Source: Erythrocercus mccallii (lineage: Eukaryota > Chordata > Aves > Passeriformes > Dicruridae). Taken from it: a stretch of 64,000 nt of DNA. Of this stretch, positions 1-12,491 are shown piece by piece. The stretch covers positions 146,929 through 210,928 of the forward strand of contig VZRG01000350.1 of assembly GCA_013397435.1 (NCBI GenBank). Reading direction: 5' to 3'. How positions within the stretch are numbered: position 1 is the stretch's first letter; every line of letters begins with the position of its first letter. The notes beneath the pieces were generated by a model, which did not search any database, had not been told where the DNA came from, and saw nothing but the letters and a program-made list of their open reading frames with translations. Position numbers and translations under genes: made by a program.

Positions 1-1535
1 AAACAGCTTACAGCTCTTCAGGGAAGAACAAACCAGAACTATTTCAAAGAATTATAGGCACTGATGTTTCAAAATAGACATCGGTCTGTTTTGATTTGCT
101 TTCAAAGACAGAATCTTAGAAGAAAAATGAAGCCTGGAGCAAGTCCACACTGCAGACATTAAAAACTCTTCAAAGCAAAGCTTTACATCAGAGTAAACAC
201 TTAGGATAGATTCCAAAATAATCAGCTAAGAAATCATCTGGCTGTGCAATTCTCACTTTCCTGCAGCATCCAAGTGTGGAAAAATATACCAAGAAGGGTG
301 TTCTGTTCCTAAAATCTGATCCAAGATGTACTTGTAAGATCCACAGCCACTGAGCTCAAGAAATTGCTCCTTCAAAAAACTTCAGCAGATAAAAATAGCC
401 AGCCCTGCTCTGAACACACAGCCTTGGTTTGGGGATGATCTCGCAGAGGACGCAGTGCAAAGCTTTTTCCTCGTCTTCCTTCAAGGACAATAGGAAAAAC
501 TTAATGGAGTCAATACCCAGCGTCCTTCTTTTTATGGATCCTGAGGTCCAGGTGGAGATGGGAGAGACATTCAATGGGAGAGAAAAGGATGGCTCATTCC
601 CACTTCAGGCCTAATTACCCTCCCATGGCTCCAATTCCTGGACAGTACTGCAAAGTCCTCTCATATCAGCAGCTCTACCAGACTCAAAATAGAATTGGTT
701 TGGGGAATTGTTTTTGTGGTTATGTTATCTGTTGGCCGTGGTCTTTAGCCACACCCTGGATTTGTTACGTCCACCTTTTTTTTGGCACCACAGAGCTTTC
801 AGAAGCTGGATCTGGAATGTTTTAGGTCACATAGAGGAGACAATTTATAAGTCAAGAAGCAGAAATTCTGTAGCACTGCTCAGCTGTCCAAAAATTCTCC
901 ACCTGACAAACACAAAGATGCTGAGACCCTCAGCCACTCCTGACCAGAGCCTCAGTGACCATGGGTGGGATCACCATTGGGATCCAGTGCTGGAAGTGTT
1001 TTTGGAGGAAGAAAACTCACTTGGGGAATGATCCTGATGTCTAGATATTTCAAGAGACTCTATAGCCTAGTTTGGAAGCCCGAGATATCAGGAACTGTTA
1101 TCTAATAAATCTCAGTGAGGAAATATCAGCTGCTGTCAAGCTGAACATCCAAACCCAGATTAAATATATTTCTGACACCTTTCTCCACCAGATTTTTAAC
1201 AAGACATGGAAAACTCACTGTGCATTCCACATATGTATTTTGGGAAGATGTGATTTTGGAGCTGGTGAAAGATGGAAGACTGTCCTGGGAGTGAATTATT
1301 TGTAGGAAAGTTGGTGGGCTGGGCAAACATCTCCCATATCACTGCATGAAGATGCCTGGCTCCATTCCTTAGAGAGACAGATTGATGTGAAAAGATTAGC
1401 CAGGCTCCATGGATAATTCCAGATCCTTCCGTGGGCTCTGTGAAAAGGTGTCAGGAAATTCTGTTCAATGCTACTGCTGCTGGCTGGTTCCCAGATCAGG
1501 GCTGCTGTTTAATTCCAGATTTAGCTGTGTTTTAT
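1..1535. other. Intergenic, nothing recognised
   Basis: No gene, RNA or clear repeat was recognised. The short frames lack protein-like composition. Confidence 0.6.
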
Positions 1536-1672
1536 CATAGAACCCCAGAATGTTTCAGGCTGGGAAGGACATTAAAGATCATCTCTTTCCAATCCCTGGC
1601 ATGGGCAGGGACATTTCCCACTGTCCCAGATTTCTCCAAGCCCCATCCAACTTGGCCTTGAGCATTTCCACG
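1536..1672 (-). mobile_element. CR1 fragment (3' end)
   Basis: Starts with the inverted CR1 terminus (CATAGAACCCCAGAATG) and continues into the TTTCCAA and CATGGGCAGGGACA block. About 137 bp, truncated at the 5' side. Confidence 0.85.
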
Positions 1673-1793
1673 TGTCTTGAGCCATCACTTTTGATCTCAG
1701 TCTGTCTCTATCCTGTTCCCTGAAACAATTCTTTGATTCCCAAGAGAAAGTCAACCAAAGGCTGCCTGAAAAGGTTAAAATATCCTCGTGTTC

Positions 1794-1994
1794 CAACAGA
1801 TTTTGGGAAATTCTGAGCCTGAGCAGAGCTGAAGTAGCTCAGCTGGGAGAGCGTTAGACTGAAGATCTAAAGGTCCCTGGTTCAATCCCGGGCTTCAGCA
1901 GAGTTTTCCTGCACTTTTCTGTGCCCAGGGCTGAGCTCTCCAGTAGAGGAGAGACCTGGATATCCAGGAGAGATCCAGCCAAGGGCCAGGAAAG
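1794..1994 (+). repeat. tRNA-Phe cassette, inverted-duplicate arm 1
   Basis: This segment matches the reverse complement of 17197-17397 across the tRNA and both flanks. The flanks show scattered substitutions while the tRNA body is identical, which implies selection or gene conversion on the tRNA. Confidence 0.75.
1828..1900 (+). tRNA. tRNA-Phe (GAA)
   Basis: A 73-base cloverleaf with a fully paired acceptor stem (GCTGAAG with CTTCAGC), an A-box-like TAGCTCAGCTGG, anticodon GAA at 1861-1863, a B-box GGTTCAATCCC and discriminator A. A Pol III TTTT terminator follows at 1904-1907. It differs from the canonical vertebrate tRNA-Phe at paired positions of the acceptor stem that remain complementary, so the fold is preserved. 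It is identical over all 73 bases to the copy at 17290-17362. Confidence 0.88.
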
Positions 1995-1997
1995 TGA

Positions 1998-2352
1998 TCA
2001 CAGAATGACAGAATGGGTCAGGCTGGAAGGGACCACAGTGGGGTCATCTGGTGCCACCTCCCTGCTCCAGCAGGGTCATCCCAGAGCACAGGGCACAGGA
2101 TTTTTTCAAGAGGGTTCTGGAATATCTCCAGTGAGGGAGACTCCACACCTGTCTGGTCTTTGTTCAGGGCTTGGTCACTGCTCAGGGAAGAGTTCTGCCT
2201 CATGTCCAGGTGGAATTTCCTGGGATCAGTTCCTGCCTGTCCCTCCTGTGCCATTGCTGGGCCCCACAGAGCAGAGCCTGGCCCAGCTCGGAGCCCTCCC
2301 TGCAGACAGGGACAGACAGGGATGGGGTCCCCTCTCAGCTGTGTCTCTTCTA
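1998..2352 (-). mobile_element. CR1 fragment, different subfamily
   Basis: CACAGAATGACAGAATGG marks the 3' terminus. The body (GGGTCATCTGGTGCCACCTCC) differs from most other CR1 copies here, so it belongs to another subfamily. A short + strand CR1-like scrap (TATGAGGAGAGGATGAGAGG) lies at about 2380-2425. Confidence 0.8.
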
Positions 2353-2425
2353 AAGGATGAACATGCCCAGCTGAATGTAATGAAAGGACTAGAGCCTCTT
2401 TCTTATGAGGAGAGGATGAGAGGGA

Positions 2426-3390
2426 TTGTTTGCTCTGAGAGCTTGTGGAGTTTCCATTCTGAGAAATTTTAAAATGCCACCTGGCTGTGGCCCTGGGTGA
2501 CTGCCTCTGGGTGGCCCTGCTGGAGCAGAGAGTTGTACTAAAAGATGTCCAGAAATCTCTTCCAACTCTTCAGCAAGTAGAGGACAAAGACAAAATTTTA
2601 TCTGTGGGGTAGGGAAAAGCTAGGCCAACGTCATCCTCAGTTTTTTTCATCAGCAGTGTCCACCTGGCCAATCTGCACAATCATCCTGGCTGCCCAACCA
2701 GCCAGCAAAGAGCTGGGATCAAGATTAGGGTGTCAGAAGAACCAGACCTACACAGGAATAAAAGCAAATTTAAACTCTCCTATCCTTAAAATATTTCCAA
2801 GGTAAAGTTTTCCTATTTTTTTTTATTTTTACTTTTTTTCCCTTTTTTCTGTCAAACTAACAGCTCTAATAACATCTAGAGACTCCTTCAAACTGAACTC
2901 CTCACCCACTCTGAAATCTCGGTGCCTGTCATCTGCTGCAGGATCTGCAGCGCGACGTCACGCACAGAGCCCCCAAATAAACTTCCGCTCTCCTTTCAGG
3001 CACCATCTGTGTCCCATTTCTGCAGAGCCTGGAAGCAGAGATTGCTTCCCTTCTATGGAATGTTCCTTCCCCTCGAAGAGCTGCAGACTTTGGAGGCGGG
3101 GAAGTCGGCGGGCGGAGCGGGTCCCAGCTCCGTGCACACGGAGAGCGCGGCGCTGTGATGGTGTCCTTGGGTGGAGGGATGGTTTTGGGGCTGGTCCTTG
3201 GCCAGATGGCCCCAAACCAGGCTCCAGGGCAACTCAAAGAAGAGGTAAAGACAGCACTTGGTCATGTGGCTGCAAGAAATGGGAGAAGCTTCACTGGGAT
3301 GTTAATGAGGGTGGGAGTGGTGAAGAAGAGCCAATGGGGGTAATCATGGAGGGGTCCAAATGCACTGGGACATGCAAATGCTCTGGGTCA
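2426..3390. other. Intergenic with small CpG cluster
   Basis: Mostly featureless. A GC/CpG-rich patch lies at about 2945-3160 and includes CGACGTCACG, one base from the CRE palindrome. No exon was recognised. Confidence 0.5.
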
Positions 3391-3450
3391 GAGTCACAGA
3401 ATCACAGAATCACAGAACCACAGAACCACAGAATCACAGAATCACAGACT
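3391..3450. repeat. CAGAATCA-type octamer/nonamer array at CR1 terminus
   Basis: Six or so imperfect copies of ATCACAGA or ACCACAGA. CR1 elements end in short tandem copies of such a unit. Here the terminal repeat is longer than usual and marks the 3' end of the - strand CR1 that follows. Confidence 0.85.
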
Positions 3451-3850
3451 AACCTGAGTTGCAACAGACCCCCAAGGATCATAGAGTCCCACTCCTGGCC
3501 CTGCACAGGACACCCCAACAATCCCACCATGTGCCCAAGAGTGTTGTTCAAGCAGTCCTAGAGCTCTGTCAGTCTTGGTGCTGTGAGCACTGCCCTGGGG
3601 AGCTGTTCCAATGCCCAACCACCCTCTGGGTGAAGAACTTTTTCCCTGAAATCCAACCTAAACCTCCCCTGACAAAATTCCAGGCCATTCCCTCAGGTTT
3701 CATCACAGGTCACCACAGAGCAGAGATCAGCGTCCACCCCTCCTCTTCATCTCAGGGGGAAATTTTAGACTGTGATGGGGTCTCCCCTCAGCCTCCTCTT
3801 CTCCAGCTGAACAGACCAAGTGCCCTCAGCTGCTCCTCACATGGCTTCCC
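3391..3850 (-). mobile_element. CR1 fragment with long terminal repeat array
   Basis: Follows the octamer array, with the CAACAGACCCCCAAGGATCATAGAGTCC region and a CTCTTCTCCAGCTGAAC block near its 5' side. About 460 bp. Confidence 0.85.
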
Positions 3851-5519
3851 CAGGATGGAGCTCACAGTCTTGTCTTCCTCTTATGTAAAGAAATTGAGCT
3901 TTAATGCATAATTCAGGCAGCTGCAACCAAACAGATCATGAAGAGCCTTGCCTTAGGCTCTCCACCAAACCAGCTGAATCTCTGCCAATCCCTGTGCCTC
4001 AGTTTCCCTTGCTGCAGCACTGACAGTCACCTTCCCTTCCCAAAGAGTCAGCTTGCAGGTGAAAGTACTCTGTGTTCCCGGCTTGTTTTTGTGTGTTATC
4101 CCAGCACGTGTCCCCAGGGATGATGCTGGATTAGTCATACACCTCTCGAGTCCTCTGTTTCTCTAATTCCTTTTATTTGCAAGAACTAGGAACTGTCATG
4201 CTGTCCAGGAAAACACAGCCCTCACAATGCCGGCATCGGCGTCACGGAGCTGTGCTTAGCAGGCTGTTCCTAAGAAACTCCTGTGACTTTCAGGTGGATT
4301 CACCTCAAAGTGGGGCACAAATGGGGAGGGGGGAGTGATTAGAGAGGAGAGGACAGATGGTCTCAGAACACTGCAAGATGAGGTAAATAAGGAGGAAACC
4401 TTGTGGGAGAGCAGGTGGTTGATGTGAGATTCAGAATCCTGGGTTACCTTTGACGCAGAACATTTCAAATGGCCAGGAGAGACCTTGGGATTCATCTGGA
4501 AAGGGAGGGGCTACTGGAGATGAGAAAAAACTTGGAATATTTTGCCTATCGTGGCAAAGGTTAGCCAGGTTGAGTGTTGATAATGTGAATCTGGAGGTTG
4601 TAAGGATGAGGGTGAGGAATTTGTGGTCGAGGCAGAAGTCCGAGTTGTAAGGAAGGGATTTAAACTCGTCAAGGAAGGAAAAATTCCGAGGCTCATACTG
4701 GTCAATATAGGGCAGCTCTCAACGAGCTCTTTCCTGGCCTCCAGAAAGAGCAACAGATGCCAGAAGAGACTTGTAGGGACTTCTAGGAAAAGAGTTTTGC
4801 CATGTGGTTGTTGGGAACCACCTTCCCATCCCTCTCTGTTGCCACTGTGGCTGATGCCTCTGAAGATGCTCATTAGACACAATGAAGTGGATGAAGAAGG
4901 TGTGATGAATCAAAACCTTCTCTTCCCATTCTCCTGCTATTATTAGTTTTTAGGTGTGGATATTTTTTAGTTTGCTTTCTTTTTTTAGTGAAAAGCTGAG
5001 CCACAAAATTCAGGGAAACACCTGGGGTTTAACCTACTTTTGAAATTGTATTACCCTTTGATTTTGAGGTTGTAGCCCAGAACTCTGATATAGGGAGCTA
5101 TAGAACAATCTTTATTTTGGTTATCCCAGCTGCCAAAACGAAAGGTGTTCAGACATCTGTTGTCTTGGTGCTATCATGTTTAATAACCCTGGTTATTAAA
5201 TTGATAATCCTTTCTGTGAAAATTTTGTCTAAAAGTGTTAAAACACTTTCTTGATCATTTTGATAACTTTTGGTTCATGGGCTCTGCTCCTGGTTGTGGA
5301 TGCTTGCACATTTTGGCAAGAGAAGTGGCTATCACACAGAAGCAGGGAAAAGAAAACAATATCCCTAAATCAATCTTCAGCAATTTGAATTGATTGAAAG
5401 CCTTATTTGCTCCATTCCTGCATTCACATGGGGACCTCCATTCCCTCAAATCCCAGTTATAAACAGGCTCACTGGAAGGTCTCATTATTAGGAAGTTTAA
5501 ATCCTTATTAAATCATTAT
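3851..5519. other. Intergenic, nothing recognised
   Basis: No supported feature. The open frames here are short and mutually overlapping. Confidence 0.6.
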
Positions 5520-6055
5520 ATCAGGAACAGTGTGGCCAGCAGGACCAGGGCAGTGATCATTCCCCTGTACTCAGCACCTCAGATCCTGGGTTCAGTTCTG
5601 GGTCCCTCATGACAAGAAGGACATTGAGGGGCTGGAGAGTGTCCAGAGAAGGGAATGGAGCTGGGGAAGGGTCTGGAGCACCAGGAGCTGCTGAGGGAGC
5701 TGGAAAAGGAGCTCAGCCTGGAGAAAAGGAGGCTCAGGAGGGACCATCTCTCCACAACTCCCTGTGATAGGAGGATGGGGCCAGGTGGGAATTGGTCTCT
5801 TCTCCAAAGTAAGGAGAAATGGGATGAGAGATAATGGCCTCAGGTTACACCAGGGGAAGGATTAGGTTGGATATTAGGAAAAAATTTCTCTGCAGCCTGG
5901 GACAGTGGTGGAGTCCCTATCCTTGAAAATGTTTAAAAGCCATGAGGATGTGGCACTTGGGGACGTGGTTTGGTGGTGACCTTGGCAGTGCTGCCTTGAA
6001 GGTTGGACTCTGTGATCCTAGAGGTCTTTTCCAACCTAAATAATTCCATGATTCA
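5520..6055 (+). mobile_element. CR1 fragment (3' half)
   Basis: A sense-orientation copy running from GTGGCCAGCAGGACCAGGG through GGAGAAAAGGAGGCTCAGG to the 3' end AATTCCATGATTC. It is one of the longest CR1 pieces in the window. Confidence 0.9.
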
Positions 6056-6899
6056 AAGCACCGGGTTTCATAAAAAGCCACGGCAGAGAGGGAAAAAGAT
6101 CAGTAATCTCATTTTCAGCCTATCCCATCTGTTCTTCTCCTATTCCCTACAGCAGTAAAATTCCTGGGAGAGATGGACACGGGCGGGATCTCGTGTCTCC
6201 TGACAGCAGAACCCTTCAAACGAGGAGTGGGAATAACTCGTAACACATCCCAGAGCCCTGCTGTGCCCTCTGTCTGTGCCTCCCACCCACCTGCCAGAGG
6301 GAGCCGGGAGGGAAAAATTCACCTGGAAGGGGAAACGAGCTGTCCCTGGGGGAGGTGAGACGAGGAGGATCCTGTGAAATGCCACGGCTGCCTTCTGAGA
6401 GGGCCTTTGATCAGGATTGAACCTGATCTGGGGACAGGCGAGGGGCACAAAGGGTTCAAAGAGGTGTCTTAACACCTTTATCAATGTAGTCCAGAAAGTT
6501 CGGTTCATTTGGATTAATGAATCTCTTGCATATTCCTCAGGAAGTCTCTCTCTCACATTTTCAAACACTGTTTAATTTGCTGCAGTGTGTGAGACCGACT
6601 TTTAACAATTTATCTTGACAGCTGGCAGCCCTGGAATGGGACAAATTCCTCAGCGCTGCTGGAGGATTGATGCAGACGGATCTGTGTTGCAGATGGCTGT
6701 AGGCACATTTGCAGGTGTTTGTGGGGTTTTAGCTCCTTCTCCCGACATCTTCTATCTAATTTATATATATTTTCTCTTTTTTTAATAGTTGATGTTCCAT
6801 CTCCTCCAAGGGAAGACGTTTGATCCGTGTGGGAAGTCACGGCTCACTTCCCTCACCTGAGCTGAGACTCTCAAAGGTTGCTCTGGCTCCTGATGCATA

Positions 6900-7010
6900 C
6901 AATCACAGAATGAGAGTTTGGGTTAGAAAACACCTTAAAGATCATCCAATTCCAACACTCCATGGACAGGGAAAACTTCCACTTGACCAGGTTACTCAGA
7001 ACCCCATCTA
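6900..7010 (-). mobile_element. CR1 fragment (3' end)
   Basis: AATCACAGAATGAGAGTTTGG at the terminus. It ends within the CCAGGTTACTCAGAACCCCATC block. Confidence 0.85.
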
Positions 7011-7628
7011 GTCACTTGGATTCTCCATCAACACATGCTGATAAATCATATTTCTGGACATAGTTTCTCTTGCTGTCACGTTCTGCTTCTGTGTAAAATC
7101 ATCTCTTGGAAGGACCTTGCATCAAGCTCCAGGCTCCAGCATCTTGTATCACTGTGTTTCCAAAGTTGGAACATTTACAGGGCTGGCAGGAAAAAGATTT
7201 TCCATATTATTTCTATTTTCTACTTAATTTCTATTTTTTACATTGCCCCTTCTAAGCCAGACACCACTGAGAGGACCTGAGACAACAATCCCTGTACAGG
7301 CCATTCACTGAGGGGTTTGACTTGATCCTTGTGAGTCCCTTCCAACTCAAAATATTTGGTGATTTTGTGAAATGTCCCAAGCTGTCCAAGGCTTGGACAT
7401 TTTGATGGATGACCACAGGCCATCCATAAACTTGGGCTGAGGTTCTGTGCAGTTGCCTCACTTTTACTCCAAAATTATCAGGCAGCTGAGAGGTGTTTTT
7501 CTATTTTTTAGGGAAATCTGACCCACCCCCCCTCCTTCCAAACCCTAAGCAAACAGGTTTTCCTCCAGAGAAGAACTAAAATTTCAAGGAAATGAGATTT
7601 ACATCTACTGTCTATATTGAGAGGATGG

Positions 7629-7664
7629 AAAAAAAAAAAAAGAAAAAAAAAAGAAAAAGAAAAG
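7629..7664 (+). repeat. A-rich tract
   Basis: Nearly pure A run interrupted by single G residues. No element body is recognised beside it. Confidence 0.85.
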
Positions 7665-8020
7665 CAGCTCAACTTAGAAACTTCAGCTCCAAGTCTAAAG
7701 TTAGAGGTGATGATCTGAGACCTTAAGAGCTAAAAATCCTTGGGCTGAAACAAAAAAAAAAAAATACCCTCAGTGGATTTTCAGCCTTCTACTCCTGGTT
7801 TTAGGTACATCTGCTCTTGGTTTCTATTTAAAGGATTGGCTGCAAGAGTAAGGAGTTTGCAGGGCAAATCTGGAGCCGAGGGCAAGTCTGAACTCCACTT
7901 TTGGAAGCTTTCAGGTGGCTGCAAACCCAGCTTCCCTCAAGCAGCCCAGCACATCCATGGCCACCCTCCAGGGTCTTTAATGGGGTGACTTCAAAACCAG
8001 CAGTTGATTAAGCTCAGTCC

Positions 8021-8092
8021 AAGGAAAAAAAAAACCAAAAAAAAACCCAAAACAAGCCAAAAAAAACAAAAAAAAAAAAACAAAACAAAAAA
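8021..8092 (+). repeat. A-rich low-complexity tract
   Basis: A/C low-complexity sequence with runs of 7-12 A separated by C or CCC. Confidence 0.85.
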
Positions 8093-9408
8093 GCTGCTGC
8101 TGTTTTCTGCGCAAATTTTATGGTTTTCCAAAGCCCATTTCACTTCTCCTCCTCCTCCTCTATAAAATTCTCCTTCTCTCGCTCCTCCTGTGGAGGTGCC
8201 AAAGCCTCCTCCATCAATTTGTGAGAACTTCTGCTTGAAAACTGGAGCAGAGCATCACCCACGGAACCAGGCTGGCATGACAATACCGGAGGCAGAGACT
8301 CCGATGTGAAACGACTCAAGGAGTTTCCCCTTGTCAGGGTGAAAGAAATGGGAATGTGGAATCAAATCCACCAAAATCCCTGGGGGCTGGGACACCTGCC
8401 CAGCATCTTCTGACCATGGACAGGGATATGGTTCATTATGAAAACATTTTTTAATTTCCTCCTACCATCTTTTAATTTGTAATTTTATCCTTTTGCTTCT
8501 TGTCTGGGACTACAAGTGTACCCAAATCTGCTAATATTTTTCCCCATGAGAAAAAAACCCCAACAATTCAGTGGGCCAAGCTTCCTCCTAAACATTTCCA
8601 ATTTCTTGGAATGAGGGATTAGAAGGCAAAATCGAATTTCCAAAGCAAAAGAGAAGTTTCCAACCCACGTGGCAAAAGTCAAGGAGGTTAAAAAGATGAT
8701 CTAAATGTAGTTTAAAGCCTTATATGCTATAGAGTAATTAAAATTACTTCTCTACTGGATCCTCATATTTTTTACATTAAATACTTTCCCAAATTTGCGG
8801 AGTTTTGCCAAGGATGTTTTCTGTGCTGTAGATACTTGCTAGGAACCAAACTGAAATCCACCCACCTTTCTGCGTGGAATTTCAAACTCTCCCCAGGCTG
8901 TCACCTTCTGGATGCTCCCAGAAGCTGCCAGAAGAGTTTTTGCTCCTGTCCCAGCCTGAATCCCACCCTGGGCAGAGGAATAAAAATCTCCATATCTAAT
9001 AATCGACAGCAGGAAGCTCCACAAAAAAACCCCCTCTGCTTTTCTGAGCACAATTTGCATATTTAAATAGCCTACTTCCCCTTGGAATGAGCAGTGCTTC
9101 ACGTTCTCTCCTCTTCCTCCACTTGCATCCTGCAGTCACAAATAAAATTAGGTTTTGCTATTCAAACCTTTAGAGAAAGGAGAACACAAACCCCCAAGAG
9201 TTAACAGCCCCTTTAATGACCTAAACTATATTTAATTAATCAGCCACACATAGTAAAGCCAAGACCCTTAAAAGGTATTTTGGCTGTTTAGTTTAGTACC
9301 TGTGAGGAACTGAGCTGGATCCAAAAAGAATTTTTTTATTCTCCAGGTTTAATGTTTAGTGTTCAGAGCAAGTCCTGGACAGTTGCTGCCTTTGAATGTT
9401 TGTCCTTT

Positions 9409-9463
9409 GTTTTTTCTTTTTCTTTTCCTTTTTTTTTTTTTTTTTAATTTGGGTTTTTTTTTT
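9409..9463 (+). repeat. T-rich tract
   Basis: Low-complexity T with scattered C and G. It has no recognisable element attached. Confidence 0.85.
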
Positions 9464-9590
9464 GCATGGCACGTGTCTACACCCCTTTTAAGACACAGTT
9501 TAGACTGTGACAGAAATCCTAACTCAATTTTTTCCAGGGTTTTGTTGGATGACCTGAGTGAAAGAACCATTCTGATGCTCATATAGAATA

Positions 9591-10012
9591 AATCATAGAA
9601 TCCTGGAATGGTTTGGGATGGAAGGGACCTCAAAGATCACCCAATTCCACCTCCTGCCATGGCAGGGACATCTTCCACTATCCCAGGTTGTCCCAAGCCC
9701 TGTCCAACCTGGCCTGGAACCCTTCCAGGGATGGAGCAGCCACAGCTTCTCTGAGCAACCTGTGCCAGGGCCTCCCCACCCTCCCAGGGAAGAATTTATT
9801 CCCAATATCCAATCCAGCCTGGCTCTCTGTCAATTAAAAGCCATTCCCATTGTCCTGTCCCTCCATCCCTTGTCTCAGGTCCCTCTCCAGCTCTCCTGGA
9901 GCCCCTTTAGGCACTGGAAGGGGCTCTGAGGTCTCCCTGGAGCCTTCTCTTCTCCAGGTTGGATATTCCCAGCTCTCCCTGGCTGGCTCCAGAGCAGAGG
10001 AGCTCCAGGTCA
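9591..10012 (-). mobile_element. CR1 fragment (3' end)
   Basis: AATCATAGAATCCTGGAATGG terminus, then the standard 3' UTR blocks up to GCTCCAGAGCAGAGGAGCTCC. Confidence 0.9.
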
Positions 10013-10869
10013 TATTTGTTCTGTATGAGTCACCTGCAGCATCGCTTTCACAGCTGAATTAAGACCCTGTGCTTTTCCAGAGATCCAGACCACTCCCACT
10101 GCTAAAGGCAGGCAGGGATGGATTTATAGCTCTAAGCTCAGATTTTGGAAAAGCTGATCCCTTAGGAGCAGCTGGACTCCCCTCTGGGTGATGCAGGATC
10201 AACTCCTAGGTCATGGAATTCTTCCTGAGGCTCCCTGGGTCAAAATTTCTCCTTAGCAGTAAAAAGCTTGGTTTTCCCAGGATCCCTCTGAGGTCATTCA
10301 GAATATTTGGTGCCTCAGACCTGGACTCAGCCTTCAGCCATCAAGATATTGGGGGCCAACCTGAGCTGCTCAGAGGGGCTGAGTGAGGGCAAAGCTGAAC
10401 TTAATCTGCTGTCAGAGGGTCTGGATGGCAGCTCCTGCCTCCCACTGCTGGATCCTTCTCCTGGTGTGAGCAGGGGTGGGCTCCATCCCCCAAAAGTGGG
10501 AGCTCCCTCCCCAGCCCCACACAGCTTCGAGAGCTCCCTTAATGTCTTTGTGCCTGCAGTAGTAATCTCAGGATTATTGCTCCCAAGGCATGCAAATAAT
10601 AATCCTCTCTTTTCCCTCATCTTGTAGCTGCCATGTAATTTAGAAAATTAATCTGCAGGGCTGGCAGTGTGTTTTCTTGTCTGCGTGTGCTGCCTCTGCT
10701 GTTGGCAGATCCCAGAGTGCTTTCCCAAGGATTCTGGAGAACTTTGCCCAGTTTTCTCAGGGGTGAAACTGAAACATAGGTAAGGGAATTGCCTTTTCCT
10801 CGTGCCAGCCATTGGCAGAACAAGGGATAAAGCAGACATGCAATTAACCCATATATTAAAGTGGCTCAG
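10013..10869. other. Intergenic, nothing recognised
   Basis: Unique-looking sequence with no coding or RNA signal. Confidence 0.55.
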
Positions 10870-10966
10870 AGCAATCTGGGCTAGTGGAAGCTGCCCCTGC
10901 CCATGGCAAGGGACTGGAATTATGGAATTATGGTCCTTTCCAACCTGAACCATTTTATGATTGAAT
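10870..10966 (+). mobile_element. CR1 fragment (3' tip)
   Basis: A short sense copy from AGCAATCTGGGCTAGTGG to CATTTTATGATTG. Confidence 0.8.
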
Positions 10967-11064
10967 GAAAAAGAAAGCAAAAGCAATAGCACTCAGTGGG
11001 AATGCAAACTATCACAAAAACAATCAGCAAAATCCAAGTTTCCTGGGATTTATTTGGCCTTCTT

Positions 11065-11159
11065 TTTCCTTTCCTTTCCTTTCCTTTCCTTTCCTTTCCT
11101 TTCCTTTCCTTTCCTTTCCTTTCCTTTCCTTTCCTTTCCTTTCCTTTCCTTTCCTTTCC
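11065..11159 (+). repeat. (TTTCC)n satellite abutting a gap
   Basis: About 19 visible pentamer copies form a pure pyrimidine strand. The array is cut off by the gap, so its true length is unknown. Homopyrimidine-homopurine arrays like this can form triplex DNA and often break assemblies. Confidence 0.95.
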
Positions 11160-11529
11160 NNNNNNNNNNNNNNNNNNNNNNNNNNNNNNNNNNNNNNNNN
11201 NNNNNNNNNNNNNNNNNNNNNNNNNNNNNNNNNNNNNNNNNNNNNNNNNNNNNNNNNNNNNNNNNNNNNNNNNNNNNNNNNNNNNNNNNNNNNNNNNNNN
11301 NNNNNNNNNNNNNNNNNNNNNNNNNNNNNNNNNNNNNNNNNNNNNNNNNNNNNNNNNNNNNNNNNNNNNNNNNNNNNNNNNNNNNNNNNNNNNNNNNNNN
11401 NNNNNNNNNNNNNNNNNNNNNNNNNNNNNNNNNNNNNNNNNNNNNNNNNNNNNNNNNNNNNNNNNNNNNNNNNNNNNNNNNNNNNNNNNNNNNNNNNNNN
11501 NNNNNNNNNNNNNNNNNNNNNNNNNNNNN
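11160..11529. other. Assembly gap (370 N)
   Basis: The run of N begins directly inside a TTTCC satellite and ends at a poly-T stretch, so the missing sequence probably includes more of the satellite. Confidence 0.98.
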
Positions 11530-11619
11530 TTTTTTTTTTCTGGAGTAAAATATTTTCACCTCCTGCTGAGGGTTTCCCATATATTTCTCCGTCTGGTTTT
11601 TCCATGCAGGCTTCTCATC

Positions 11620-12110
11620 TCCTCCGCAGCGAGATGCAGCTCTGGTGCTGTGAGGTCAGGGCGGGTGCGCGGGGCTCGATCCCTGCGCGCCGATCAATCC
11701 CTGCTCTTGGTAGCAGAGATGGAGAGGGAACATCACGAGGGTGGGGGAGAAGGACGGCAGCAGCAAGGACTTAAAAGCATTAAGAGACAAAGGCAGAAAT
11801 CGCCAGGATAAAAGGCAGAGAGTCAGAACTTGAAGGGCACCGGCAGAGCTGTTTGTGGGGGAGAGCCGCGGGTTGGAGCAGGGACTCGGGAAAAGATGGA
11901 TTTTGGGATCTGATTGATGGGTGTGGGGGCCCTGGAGGGGCCTGAGCGGGGGTGAGAGGAGGGAGCTGAGTGCGAGGGGGCTGCAGGAGGCGCTGGCAGG
12001 GCGGCCGCCCCCGCGCTGCTGCCGCCCACCGCAGTTATTCATCCCGCTCCTTCCCTCGCAGCATCCCCGGGGGCACGGGCCGGTTTTAACCCTTCTCTGG
12101 GCCAAATCCA
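11620..12110. promoter_or_regulatory. CpG-rich patch beside gap
   Basis: Contains GGGTGCGCGGGGCTCGATCC and GCGGCCGCCCCCGCGCTGC, including a NotI-type GCGGCCGC near 12000. It starts about 90 bases after the 370-N gap. No gene was recognised. Confidence 0.4.
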
Positions 12111-12491
12111 GGGAAACTTGGCAACTTCTGGCGCTGAGGTCTGAGTCAAAGCTGTTTCAGCCGGGAGGGGACTGAGTTGTCAGGAGGAGGAGGGAAAAAA
12201 AAAACAAAACCAAAAAACCAAACTTCTCTCATCTCCTGTAACAGCTGAGTTGTGATCTCTGGGATTTCTGTGAATCCTGCAGTGGGAACATGAATTCTGA
12301 GTGCTGACACCAGTGGGGGCATCCCCAGGTGCTGGCTGAGAGCAGGGACCCGGTGAGGATAGGGAACAAGTCCCCTGCACCGGGTGTTACAGTGGCCAAG
12401 GAAATGGAACTGGTCTGTCCTGTTTGGTGAGACTAAACCCATCTGGCAGGGCTAAAACCTCTTCCCCTCTCTGCCCCAACAGAAGTTGAAG

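Larger units (their letters stand above)
6056..9590. other. Intergenic, low-complexity tracts and one CR1 tip
   Basis: Apart from the CR1 at 6900-7010 and the A-rich and T-rich tracts, no feature is supported. Confidence 0.6.

Noticed and set aside
3394..3450. CRISPR-like short repeat array
   Set aside because: The units are about eight bases with no spacers. They are the tandem terminus of a CR1 element in a vertebrate genome.
10961..11811. Long frames spanning 11-11.8 kb
   Set aside because: They consist of TTTCC-satellite translation and N characters.
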